NCBI RefSeq assembly: GCF_013004695.1 | Contig: NZ_JABEMG010000013.1 | Span: 1 to 55,789, forward strand | DNA length: 55,789 nucleotides | DNA from: Promicromonospora citrea | GTDB lineage: Bacteria; Actinomycetota; Actinomycetes; Actinomycetales; Cellulomonadaceae | Direction: 5' to 3' | Part shown: in pieces, positions 35,528 through 44,872 of the stretch | How the letters are laid out: each line of letters begins with the position of its first letter | Numbering within the stretch: position 1 is the stretch's first letter | Made by a program: the position numbers and the translations under genes | Notes under the pieces: model-generated | Databases searched by the model: none | Told to the model about the DNA's origin: nothing | The model's input: the letters and a program-made list of their open reading frames with translations, nothing else

Positions 35528-38500
35528 AGGTACTCGAACGTGTTGAAGGCGAGCAGGTCGCCGTACTGCGTGAAGTTATCCCGCACGTTCACGATCAGGA
35601 CCTCCTCCGAGCCACCGTTGCGCGGCCCCCTCAGCCCTCGCCCGATCATCTGCTGGTAGACGTTCGGGCTGAAGGTCGGGCGGGTCACGTAGACCGCCTG
35701 CACCCGAGGGGCATCGAAGCCCTGCGTGAGCACGCCGTAGTTGGTGATGACGCGGATCCTCCCCGCCTTGAACTGCTCGACGTAGTGCCGCCGCGCCGCG
35801 GCGTCGGTGTCCGCGGAGATGGAGACCGCGGGAACGCCGCGGTGCGAGAGCAATGCGGCCAAGGTGCGGGAGTTCTCGACCGAGGAGGCGAACACGAGCA
35901 TCGTCCAGTCAGCGGGCCGGCCGGCTATGTCGTCGACGATGCGAAGCGTGCGATCGTTGTCGTCTCCCAGACGCTCGGTGACGCTCGACGGGAGGCGGGT
36001 CGCTTTCTCGATCTCAGCGATTTCCTGACCGGTCAGCTCCACCTTCGAACCGTCAAGAATCTCCTGTCGGACGCGAGCGAGCACGCCCATGTCCTGGAGC
36101 TCCAGGTAGGGGTTGTCGGGGTCGGCGAAGGCCCCGTCGTCGAGGCGGTTACCGCCGTACCGGTTGACCAGGCGCTCCGTCTCGTACTGCGACCGGCCTC
36201 GGAACGGGGTAGCTGTGAGGCCGATCAACGGCCGACGCTGGCTGACCCTCCGTGTCCTTCCACTCCTGTCGAACCACTCGAGCGCCTTCGTGTACTCGGG
36301 CGCGACCGACGCGTGTGCCTCGTCGATCACGACCACGGAGGGGACCCGCATCCATTCGTACCTTGCGGGTTCCCGTTCCGCGACGCTGCGCACCTTGTCG
36401 ATGCCTGCGACGACGAGCTGGAAGGACGACGGGTCCTCGACGACAGAGTTGCTGCCCCACAGACGCCCGACGTTCATCGGCACCTGCGGACCGACCGCCC
36501 GCCAGATGTGGGTCCACGTCTCGACCGCCTGCTCGCACAGCTCCTCGGTCTGCGCGATCCACACCATCGGCTCGTCGTCAGCGATGTATCCCTCTCGCAG
36601 CCCGTCAACGAGCGCCTGGACCGCCACCCGTGTCTTTCCGGCACCGGTGGGTAGCGCAACCATGCCTCGGTCGCTGCCCGTGCCCAGGAACAGGTCTTTG
36701 ATTCGCTCGGTGACGGTGACCTGGTAGGAGTGCAACGGCTTGAGCATCGCGGGGCCATCGACGGTCTCCTGCGCCGGACGGGTGTTGCTCGTGAACCCGG
36801 CCCACTCCGTGGGGAACCCGAGGTTCTCGACCCAGCGACGCGTTCTGCTGCGCCCGGTCCACTCGCGCGGCGGTTCGAGGCCATGGTCCTGAAGAGCCGC
36901 GAGGATGGACGGCTGCTTGAGCACCCCGACGCCGTGCACGGCGCGAGCCAACGCCGCGATCTCGTGCGGGCCCGCCGTTCCCGCCTGGCCCTCGACGACG
37001 TCCAAGACCTGCTTGGGCAGGCTCCGACGCAACACGTCGACGCCCACGGCGGCAAGCAGCCGATCGTCGTTGGTCGCAGCCTTCTTGATCGTGGCGACGA
37101 GCTTGCGCGACTTCTGCGCGGCCATCTGGTCGAACACGCCCCGGATGTCCGCAGTCGACATGTTCAGGTTGAGCGCAGCGACGACCTGGGTGAGGACCTC
37201 GGCCGGGTCCGACGCGGTCACGTGGACGACCTCGCCTTCCCGCCGCTGCCTGATCGGACGGCCCTTCTGCCCCTCCGGAGTCGCGACGAGACGTTCGATG
37301 CTCCGGCAGGGCTGCACCTGGATCTCGTGGTCCTCGACCGGAACCCAGAGCTTCATCGGCGGGTACAGGTCCAGCAGGTACTCGGGCTCCCCGTCCGGGA
37401 CGACGAGGATCTCCTCCTGCAGAAGGTCCTTACCCGGCCTGGCCCCCCAGACCTCGACAAACTGCTCGCAGTCGGCGCTGTCCGCCAGCAGGAGGGCCGG
37501 GACCTGCGCCTCCACCAACGAGTCATACACCGCCGGGTCGGTGGTCACGCCGATGTTCTCCGGGGCGACCTCCTGGTACCGCCGGCCGACCCGCGCCGTC
37601 AGCGGCATGGGGTCGTCCGGAAGCTTGAACGGGAGCCACCCGTACAGCTTTCCGCGGCGCGCATCGGCGTCGGGACTGCCCGTCCACGTCGCGGCTCGTG
37701 CAGCCAACGTCTTCCAGTCCTCGGGCGACATCTGGTTCTCGTCGTCCGGATCTGTCCTCAGCCGGAGCAGCTTCGCGAACGCGTCGCCGATCTCAACCGT
37801 CGGGAACACCTCTCCATCGATGTCGTCCGAGGCCTGGAACACCTCGCTCGGACGCAGGTGGCCGAAACCCGGCACGTCGAACACTCCGTACCGGTTCAGG
37901 AACCAGACCTCGGGCGGACGGACCGGCAGGCGCCCGTAGCTGCTGTTGCTGCTGTGATGCACCGTCCACGACGAGGGTGTGCCTCGCCGCACGAGGGCAT
38001 CAGTCACGACCGCGCGGGCTTCAGAGGACATCTCAATGAGCGGCTCCAGAGGCCACGGCGGGGCTGACCCCTCCGCGACGATCCGGTCACGCTGGGGCGT
38101 CGAGCCCTTCTGCTTGCTGATGAACCGGTCGGCGACGGCCTTCTCGTAGGCGGCCATCCACGGTTCGTGCGGCGGGTCCGGACGGTACGTCGGTTCGTCG
38201 ACGGCGCCGATCCGGCGCAGGATCCGGACGTCGCTGTCGGTGTGGAAAAGCGGATCGATCAGTCGGTCCTGGTCCCGCCCGACGCCTCGGGCGATGAGCC
38301 GGCCCTCGAGGTAGGCGTCGGCGATACCTCGCCACGAGCCATCGGCGGTCCGGACCCGAATCGCCCTCTCGAGGCTCTCCCCGAAGTCCTCGACGAACAG
38401 CGCGTAGACCGTCTCCTCGTCCTCGATCATGCGCGCGGTCTGCCAGATCCTCTGCCACGTCTGCGCAAGCAGAGCCTTGTCCCTGAGGACCTCGGCAGAA

Positions 38501-40305
38501 CGTGCGTGAGCGAAGTGACCGCGCAGCTCACCGCTGCGGTCGAACACCACGATGCCAAGGACCTGCAGTGCTTTCCTGACCCCGTCCTGAGCCACGAGCT
38601 CCGCATCGACGAACTCGTGGCCCGTGTCGTGGTCGGACTGGCGCACGAAGATCCGACCCTTCTCCGGCTTTCGGAACGTCCCGTTCTCGAGCCGGATCAA
38701 CCGCGCACCGAGCACGCCCTGCACGGCACGCGACCGCCGGCCGGCGTCCACGATGCGCTGGGAATCCTGGAACATCCGGGCAGCGAGCCGGATCGCCGCC
38801 GCGGACGAGCGGACCGACCCGTCCGCGACAAGGTCCTCGAGCCATGTCGCAACCGGTGTCGCCGTCGCTCCGTCGAGGCCACGGCCTGAGGTACCGGACA
38901 ATAGCCGCTCGATCTTCGAGCGTCGCTCGGGACTGGTGTAAGCACCTGGGTGAACCCAACGATCCCTGGGCGCCGCGGGATGGTCTGCCCATTCCTGCAG
39001 CCAGGCACGCTCCACGTCATCGACGAACCCTGTCCAGCGGAGCTCCGCCGGCTTTCGCAGCACACCGGTGCCGTCCGGCACCGACCTGACGGTGCGCAGG
39101 TGCTCGAAGACCGGTTCGTTGATCGTCTCGTCCGCCCAACCACGGTTCTCCCGACCTCGGGCGGGCAACACGTCGAGGATCCGCGCCGGATCCTCCTGCT
39201 CCCCGTAGACCTGGACGGCCTCGCCGACCAACCGTGGCAGGACCGAGGTCAGGATCTCTTCGTTGAACGCCGTCTCCAGGAGTCCGAGCCGGTCATCGCT
39301 GAGCTTCCACGGGGCATTGACAAGACCGGAGAGCGTGGTGCGCTCCCGTGTGGGGAAGTACGCCCAGAACTGGCCCACCCCGCCCACGGGCACCTTGGCT
39401 GCGTACTGCACCGGAACCTCCTCGCGGTCGGCGACCCTGCCTGCCTCCGCGCGTGCCCGTGCGCTCGGCCGGTGCTGCGCCTCGGCCAGACTCCACACCT
39501 CCGACCGGCCCCCGAATTCGATCGTGACCGTGCCGTCTGGGTTGGCGACCCGGCGGACGACGTCGTCCGTGACGTCCTCGTGCCCGATCTCACCTGCACC
39601 GCCGGCGGTCCATGTGGTGAGGTCGTAGAACCGGGCCTCCGTGACGTGTGGGGCGAAGAGGACGAATTCCGGTTGGAAACTCATGATCCGTTGACTCAAG
39701 GCCCGGTGCGCTCCGGAGAGAGGAAGCGCCACTACGGTGCTCGCCCACTCCATCAGCGTCTTGAGGTGCGGATCTGCAGCGGCATGTGCAGCCGGGTCCA
39801 GTACCTGGGCGAGCCGCATCGTCGGGTATCGGGGGGACTCGAAACCGTACTGCCGGAGCGTCGCCTCGGCCCATGCCTTGTCGAAGCCGAAGGACACCGA
39901 TCGGCTGAAGATCCTCGGCCGATCCGTGACGGCTAGCACCGACTTGAAGCCGATACCGAACCTGCCGATGCTCTCGCCGTCCTTACGAGAGAGATCGGAT
40001 GCCAGGAGCGCGTTGACCCCGGCCGCGTCGAAAGGTTCGCCGTCGTTCGCGACGTACAGCGTCTCCGCCGTGAGTCTGACCTCGAGCCTGCTGCCGCCAC
40101 GACGCGCGGCGTCCACGGCGTTCTGCACGGTCTCCTCGAGCTGGCGGTTGTTGTACCCACCCTCGGCGATCCTCAGCTCGTTGTTCGCGTCCTGCTCGAC
40201 ACGGCTCCGATCCTCCCGATAGACCGCGAGACACGTCTCGGTCTGCTCGGCCACGAGCCTCGCGAGTGCGCCCTCGCCCCGCTGCCACTCCTGCATCTTC
40301 CCCAC
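35515..40305 (-). CDS. Giant GHKL-ATPase (sacsin/HSP90-type) plus DEAD helicase
   Basis: 1596 residues with two motor domains. The N-terminus has a Bergerat ATP fold of the sacsin type: RQLEETVQNAVDAAR (E57/E58, N62, D65), VANDGEPF (D88, G89), GESIGRFGIGFKS (110-122). The C-terminus is a full SF2 helicase: ALPTGAGKT (1217-1225), VVIDEAHAS (D1328-H1331), GLTATPFRG, YGVLTQGFDAPRVQAVY and QMIGRGLRG. The roughly 1070 residues between them are unrecognised. GTG at 40305 has GGGAGG close upstream; ATG three codons in is an alternative. It is first of the four-gene right operon, and probably a sensor-motor protein for foreign DNA. Confidence 0.85.
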   Translation of the reverse strand: MGKMQEWQRGEGALARLVAEQTETCLAVYREDRSRVEQDANNELRIAEGGYNNRQLEETVQNAVDAARRGGSRLEVRLTAETLYVANDGEPFDAAGVNALLASDLSRKDGESIGRFGIGFKSVLAVTDRPRIFSRSVSFGFDKAWAEATLRQYGFESPRYPTMRLAQVLDPAAHAAADPHLKTLMEWASTVVALPLSGAHRALSQRIMSFQPEFVLFAPHVTEARFYDLTTWTAGGAGEIGHEDVTDDVVRRVANPDGTVTIEFGGRSEVWSLAEAQHRPSARARAEAGRVADREEVPVQYAAKVPVGGVGQFWAYFPTRERTTLSGLVNAPWKLSDDRLGLLETAFNEEILTSVLPRLVGEAVQVYGEQEDPARILDVLPARGRENRGWADETINEPVFEHLRTVRSVPDGTGVLRKPAELRWTGFVDDVERAWLQEWADHPAAPRDRWVHPGAYTSPERRSKIERLLSGTSGRGLDGATATPVATWLEDLVADGSVRSSAAAIRLAARMFQDSQRIVDAGRRSRAVQGVLGARLIRLENGTFRKPEKGRIFVRQSDHDTGHEFVDAELVAQDGVRKALQVLGIVVFDRSGELRGHFAHARSAEVLRDKALLAQTWQRIWQTARMIEDEETVYALFVEDFGESLERAIRVRTADGSWRGIADAYLEGRLIARGVGRDQDRLIDPLFHTDSDVRILRRIGAVDEPTYRPDPPHEPWMAAYEKAVADRFISKQKGSTPQRDRIVAEGSAPPWPLEPLIEMSSEARAVVTDALVRRGTPSSWTVHHSSNSSYGRLPVRPPEVWFLNRYGVFDVPGFGHLRPSEVFQASDDIDGEVFPTVEIGDAFAKLLRLRTDPDDENQMSPEDWKTLAARAATWTGSPDADARRGKLYGWLPFKLPDDPMPLTARVGRRYQEVAPENIGVTTDPAVYDSLVEAQVPALLLADSADCEQFVEVWGARPGKDLLQEEILVVPDGEPEYLLDLYPPMKLWVPVEDHEIQVQPCRSIERLVATPEGQKGRPIRQRREGEVVHVTASDPAEVLTQVVAALNLNMSTADIRGVFDQMAAQKSRKLVATIKKAATNDDRLLAAVGVDVLRRSLPKQVLDVVEGQAGTAGPHEIAALARAVHGVGVLKQPSILAALQDHGLEPPREWTGRSRTRRWVENLGFPTEWAGFTSNTRPAQETVDGPAMLKPLHSYQVTVTERIKDLFLGTGSDRGMVALPTGAGKTRVAVQALVDGLREGYIADDEPMVWIAQTEELCEQAVETWTHIWRAVGPQVPMNVGRLWGSNSVVEDPSSFQLVVAGIDKVRSVAEREPARYEWMRVPSVVVIDEAHASVAPEYTKALEWFDRSGRTRRVSQRRPLIGLTATPFRGRSQYETERLVNRYGGNRLDDGAFADPDNPYLELQDMGVLARVRQEILDGSKVELTGQEIAEIEKATRLPSSVTERLGDDNDRTLRIVDDIAGRPADWTMLVFASSVENSRTLAALLSHRGVPAVSISADTDAAARRHYVEQFKAGRIRVITNYGVLTQGFDAPRVQAVYVTRPTFSPNVYQQMIGRGLRGPRNGGSEEVLIVNVRDNFTQYGDLLAFNTFEYLWKR

Positions 40306-40591
40306 GGCCTCCCCTTGTCGGTCCTGCTCCGTCCGACCTTCTCAGACGGCGAAGCGGGTACACGTCGGCAGGTGTTCTGGAGGCTCCAGTTCACCCGGGT
40401 GATACGACTTGGCCCGGCCACCACTGCCTTGCGACAGCTTGAGCCGCCGTTGTGCGCCCTGGAATCGACTCTGCCCCGGATTCCGCCGGTGGCGCATCGC
40501 TCGAAATGGTGTCGCGCCGACACCCGATCAGGTCACATGAGCTGCCCGATCGGGTAACCCTTCCATCCGGTCAGGCGCGTCGGGAGACGAC

Positions 40592-40604
40592 TACCCTCGC
40601 CCCT
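40592..40604 (+). promoter_or_regulatory. -10 of a leaderless helicase-kinase promoter
   Basis: TACCCT (40592-40597) fits TANNNT and ends 7 nt before the GTG at 40605, with no ribosome-binding site at usable spacing. The divergent spacer 40306-40604 otherwise shows no gene; it must also hold the promoter of the reverse-strand giant gene, which I could not place. Confidence 0.5.
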
Positions 40605-43454
40605 GTGCCCCAGGTGATCATTCCGTCCGAAATCCCGGCTCTCGACGGCAGCCTGCGTGCCCAGGCGTGGGCCTTCATCGACAAGCTCCGGCGGGATGAC
40701 ACGACACCCGGCCTACACATCGAACCGATGAAACAGGCTGCGGACCGCCGCGCCCGGACAGGGCGGGTCAACGACGGATGGCGCGCGGTCCTGATCAAGC
40801 TCACCGGCTCCGACGACGAGACGCGGTACGTCTACCTGGGAACCTATCCGCACGACAAGGCGATCGAATACGCTCGGAGCGTCATCTTCCAGCGCAACCC
40901 GCGCACGAGCGGCGCCGAGGTGGTTCGCGTCGACCTCGTCACGGATCTGCCGCCGACATCCTCCTCGGAGCCATCGGCAGCTCCTGTCGAGACGGCGCCC
41001 CTCCCCCTCCTGCAGGGGCTCGGCATCACGTTCGAGGACCTCGTCGACCTCGGCGTCGCGCCGTCCACCGCGCACGAGGCACTGTTCGCGACCGACCAGG
41101 ACCGCTTTCTCGAGGTTGCGCTCACAGCTCCATCGGCTTTTCAGACGGATGCACTGCTCTGGCTCGCCGACGGCAGGACGACGGGCGAGGTCCGAGCCGC
41201 CTACCGTGTCCAACCGGTGCAGGGCGGAACCGAGCGGGACACCGATGACGACCTGATCGGTGCCCTGGATCATCCGGCCTCGCGTATGGAGTTCACCTAC
41301 CTCGAGGACGACGAGGATCTTCGAGCCGCGATCGAGGGAAGCTTCGCCCGCTGGCGCGTCTTCCTCCATCCGGAGCAACATAGCTATGTCCACGCACCCA
41401 CATCCGGCGCCTTCAGACTGTCCGGCGGCGCGGGGACGGGCAAGACGGTCGTACTGCTCCATCGGGCCCGCATGCTCCATCGGAGAGACCCAAAGGCCCG
41501 AATCGTCCTCACGACCTTCAACCGGACGTTGGCTGCCACGCTGGTGGCCAACCTGCGGCAGCTCGACAGGGAAGTCCTGACGGCAAGGCGCCCGGGGGAC
41601 CCTGGGATACACGTCGGTACGGTAGACGCGGTGGCTCGGCATCTCTTGTCCCACGCCGCCGACAACAAGCTCGACGTCGGCTCCGCAGCTCGCGCTGTGC
41701 TCGGTGCTTCGCGGACGGACGTGGTACCCGCCACCCCGACCTCAGCCCTGTGGGCAGAGGCGTTGCGCCTGACCGGCGACCGACTTCCCGAAGAGCTGCG
41801 GAACACTGACTTCCTGCAATCCGAATACGCCTACGTGGTGCTTCCGCAGAAAATCTCCACGCGCGACGCCTACCTTCACGGGCGGAGGCAGGGCCGAGGG
41901 GTCCCGCTCGGACGGGCACGACGTGCCGCTCTCTGGGACGTCGTGGAGGCTTACCGCAGGCTGGCCGCGACGGCAGGGACGACCGACTACGACGAGAAGG
42001 CGATGCTGACCGCGGTCGCGCTCGACGAGGTAGCAGCGACAACCGGCCGTCGGGTGGCGGACCACGTGCTCGTCGACGAGGCGCAGGACCTCACGCCGGC
42101 TCGCCTCCTCCTCCTGCGGGCCCTCGTCACTCGCAGGGCGGACGACCTGTTTCTCGCCGAGGACGCCCATCAACGCATCTATGCCCCGCCGATCGTGCTG
42201 GCGCGGTACGGAATCCACGTCGCCGGCCGGTCCCGCCGGCTCCGGCTCAACTACCGAACCACTGCCCAGAACCTCGACTATGCGACGAGAGCTCTCGCAG
42301 GCCACGACTTCGTCGGCCTCGAGGACGACGCGGTAGACGACACCGGCCTGCGATCGGCACGGTCCGGCCCACCGCCGAGCCTTTCCCGCTGCTCCACGAC
42401 CTCCGAGGCGTACGAGACGACGATCGACACGGTCCGACGGTGGCTTGCAGACGGGGTGCTGCCCGAGACGATCGCGGTGCTGGTGCGTACCGGTAACGAG
42501 GCGGCGACGGTACGCCGCGACCTGGAGCGCGCGGGCGTGCCCGCTCAGCTCGTCGGTAGCAAGGACACACCGGGTACCGGCCGGGTCCTGGTGATGACCA
42601 TGCACCGTTCCAAGGGAATGGAGTTCCGTGACGTCGTGGTGCTCGACCTCTCGAGCGTCGAGCGCGCCCTGGAACGCATGCCCGCAGGGGACCGGGCCGA
42701 CGGGCTGCTCCGAGAGCGGTCTCTGTTCTACGTGGCCACGACACGAGCGAGAGACCGGCTGGCAGTCGTCGGCATCGGCGGGTCCGGCGGACTTGCCACC
42801 GGCACCCGCGCGGGCGCAGCAACTCCCCTGGGACAGAGCGGACTCACGGCGGCGGAGGAGCGGGCCGCTCTGGCTCGGGAGGTCCACGACACCGTCGGCC
42901 ACTCTCTCGCTCGGATCGCGCTCCAGGCCTCGGCCCTGGAGGTCGCGTCGGACAGCCCAGCCGTCCGCGAGTTCACCGCGCAGATCAGAGCCGCCGCGCG
43001 ACAGGCGGGCGCTGAGCTCCAAGATCTGCTGGCAACGCTCCGCACCGGCGCCGACGGGCGCACCGATGTGTCGTTCGCCGACCTGACGGAGCTGCTCAAC
43101 GGGCTCAAGGAGCAGGGCGCTCGGATCACGAGCACGGTCGTCGTCGAGGAAGGACACACCGCCGGCCGTACTCTCACGCGCACCTGTTATCGCATCGTGC
43201 AGGAGTCGGTCACCAACGCGATCAGACACGCCCCGGGCTTCCCGGTGGACATCAAGCTGCGCGGCGCTCCCGACTCCGGTGTGACCGTCATCGTCACCAA
43301 CCCCCTGCCCGACGGCCTCGTCAGAGCACCTCGACCGCACTCGGGCATCACCGGCATGGTCGAACGCGCGGAGAGCCTGGGAGGGACGCTTTCAGCACGG
43401 CCGAGCGCCGGTTACTTCGTCGTCGATGCACGACTTCCCTGGGCCATGACCTGA
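40605..43454 (+). CDS. SF1 helicase fused to a NarL/DesK-class histidine kinase
   Basis: 949 residues in one frame. Residues 1-110 (LHIEPMKQAADRRARTGRVN, WRAVLIKL, YVYLGTYPHDKAIEYA) resemble the RelE/ParE-toxin-like domain that begins a known actinobacterial helicase family. The UvrD-type helicase follows: GGAGTGKTVVL (274-284), VLVDEAQDL (488-496), LNYRTTAQNL, MTMHRSKGMEFRDVVVL and YVATTRARDRL (about 706-716). After a short linker comes HisKA_3 with phospho-His761 in AREVHDTVGHSLARIALQAS, and a HATPase with N box CYRIVQESVTNAIRHAPG and late GITGMVERAESLGG. The kinase half has no membrane helix. GTG 40605 is chosen for homology and the leaderless -10. No response regulator lies next to it. 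Confidence 0.9.
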   Translation: MPQVIIPSEIPALDGSLRAQAWAFIDKLRRDDTTPGLHIEPMKQAADRRARTGRVNDGWRAVLIKLTGSDDETRYVYLGTYPHDKAIEYARSVIFQRNPRTSGAEVVRVDLVTDLPPTSSSEPSAAPVETAPLPLLQGLGITFEDLVDLGVAPSTAHEALFATDQDRFLEVALTAPSAFQTDALLWLADGRTTGEVRAAYRVQPVQGGTERDTDDDLIGALDHPASRMEFTYLEDDEDLRAAIEGSFARWRVFLHPEQHSYVHAPTSGAFRLSGGAGTGKTVVLLHRARMLHRRDPKARIVLTTFNRTLAATLVANLRQLDREVLTARRPGDPGIHVGTVDAVARHLLSHAADNKLDVGSAARAVLGASRTDVVPATPTSALWAEALRLTGDRLPEELRNTDFLQSEYAYVVLPQKISTRDAYLHGRRQGRGVPLGRARRAALWDVVEAYRRLAATAGTTDYDEKAMLTAVALDEVAATTGRRVADHVLVDEAQDLTPARLLLLRALVTRRADDLFLAEDAHQRIYAPPIVLARYGIHVAGRSRRLRLNYRTTAQNLDYATRALAGHDFVGLEDDAVDDTGLRSARSGPPPSLSRCSTTSEAYETTIDTVRRWLADGVLPETIAVLVRTGNEAATVRRDLERAGVPAQLVGSKDTPGTGRVLVMTMHRSKGMEFRDVVVLDLSSVERALERMPAGDRADGLLRERSLFYVATTRARDRLAVVGIGGSGGLATGTRAGAATPLGQSGLTAAEERAALAREVHDTVGHSLARIALQASALEVASDSPAVREFTAQIRAAARQAGAELQDLLATLRTGADGRTDVSFADLTELLNGLKEQGARITSTVVVEEGHTAGRTLTRTCYRIVQESVTNAIRHAPGFPVDIKLRGAPDSGVTVIVTNPLPDGLVRAPRPHSGITGMVERAESLGGTLSARPSAGYFVVDARLPWAMT

Positions 43455-43569
43455 CGGTGGCACGTTCACCCGCGCAGCAGGGGTGAAGACCGGCCACACG
43501 GCCGCCACCCACGGCGCCCGGTGCATAGACTCCCGTCGTCCCCACCCGCACGCGCCCCAGGAGCTGACC

Positions 43570-44808
43570 GTGGACGACGAGATCGAGCTGCTCAGCGACG
43601 GAAGCGGGCTGGCGGTGATCGGCGACCGGACGGCGGTCGACCGCTTCCTGGCCTCGCACGGCCTCGTCTCGAAGGATCTCGAGCTGCCCCGTCTCGCGAC
43701 CGCCCTGGGCGCGGGGGCCGCTGCCGCTCAGGTGGGGTCGATCGCGGGCGAGTCCGGACGGTGGGTCAAGCTCACCAAGGAATCGGCGGAGATGGTCCAC
43801 CGCTTCGGGATGACGCCGACGAAGACGCCCGGCGTCCACCACGCGATGGTCGGTCGTCCGGGCAACGTCAAGAGCTGGCTCCAGATCTCGAAAGGGCCAG
43901 GCGCGCTGACGAGCCCCGCCGTCCTCGCTGGGGCAGCGGGGATCATGGCACAGCTCGCCATGCAGCAGGCGATGACCGAGATCCTCGACCACCTCGCGGT
44001 GATCGAGGAGAAGATCGACGACGTCCTGCGGGCGCAGAAGGACTCCGCGCTCAGCGAGATGATCGGCGTGGACCTCCTGATCGACGAGGCGATGACAGTG
44101 CGCGAGACGGTCGGCGCCGTGTCTGAGGTCACCTGGTCGAAAGTGCAGGGAACTGCCCTGACCATCGCTCGTACCGAGGCATACGCTCTGCGCCGTCTTG
44201 ATGCCCTGGCCGAGAAGCTCGAACGAACGCCCGCGATCGCCGACCTTGCCAAGGTCGCGCGAGCCGCAGAACCCGAGGTCCGGGAGTGGCTCGCCGTCCT
44301 CGCCCACTGCGTTCGACTGCAGGACGCGCTCGCGGTGCTCGAGCTCGACCGCGTGCTCGGGTCCGCACCGGACGAGCTCGATCAGCACAGGCTCGGCCTG
44401 CGGACCGCCAGAGGCAAGCGCCTCGACGTCGTCGCTCGGTCGATCGAGCAGGTCATGACGCGCATGGACGACGCCGCCGAGCGAGCCAACGCGAAAGTTC
44501 TGCTGAATCCGACGGCGTCGCCCACGGTCGTGCGGTCGCGAGGCGAGGTCGTCGCGGTCGTGAGCAGCTTCCGCGAGATTCTCGGCGTCGACCAGGACGA
44601 CGAGTCGTTCGAGGCGCGTCGCTGGGTGGAGGCTGCGTCCGACGTGAAGGACCGGGCGCTCGTGACCGGGGCGAAGGGCGTCGAGTCGGCCCGTCGGGTC
44701 GGCGGCGAGGCCCTGGTCCGAGCCCGGACCGCGCGAGCCGGGGTCGCGGGTCGGCTGGCGGAGCAGGCCCGCCGTCTCGCGGACGCCGTCGAACGCACCC
44801 AGGACTGA
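43570..44808 (+). CDS. Conserved actinobacterial protein, unknown function
   Basis: 412 residues. Start block DDEIELLSDGSGLAVIGDRTAVDRFL, then an alanine-rich segment, VKLTKESAEMVHRFG, and a hydrophobic stretch PAVLAGAAGIMAQLAMQQAM at about residues 117-136 that could insert in a membrane. A long helical region follows (EEKIDDVLRAQKDSAL, ALRRLDALAEKLERTP). I recall close relatives in many actinobacteria, all unnamed. GTG 43570 follows CAGGAGCTGACC. The gene is read in the same direction 115 bp after the helicase-kinase, so it may be its partner or effector; that is inference only. Confidence 0.75.
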   Translation: MDDEIELLSDGSGLAVIGDRTAVDRFLASHGLVSKDLELPRLATALGAGAAAAQVGSIAGESGRWVKLTKESAEMVHRFGMTPTKTPGVHHAMVGRPGNVKSWLQISKGPGALTSPAVLAGAAGIMAQLAMQQAMTEILDHLAVIEEKIDDVLRAQKDSALSEMIGVDLLIDEAMTVRETVGAVSEVTWSKVQGTALTIARTEAYALRRLDALAEKLERTPAIADLAKVARAAEPEVREWLAVLAHCVRLQDALAVLELDRVLGSAPDELDQHRLGLRTARGKRLDVVARSIEQVMTRMDDAAERANAKVLLNPTASPTVVRSRGEVVAVVSSFREILGVDQDDESFEARRWVEAASDVKDRALVTGAKGVESARRVGGEALVRARTARAGVAGRLAEQARRLADAVERTQD

Positions 44809-44872
44809 TCGAAGGCGCAGACCTCGCGGGATCAGACCGGTTACCAGAGCCCTGTCGCAACGACCCCGCATC

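Noticed and set aside
19061-40305. A phospholipase-D type DrmC completing DISARM
   Set aside because: No HxKxxxxD motif pair of that family was found in any island protein; Vsr and PD-(D/E)XK are the only nucleases seen.
19061-43454. Integrase, tRNA-type att sites or direct repeats bounding the island
   Set aside because: I looked at both edges and found none I could support; the mode of transfer remains open.
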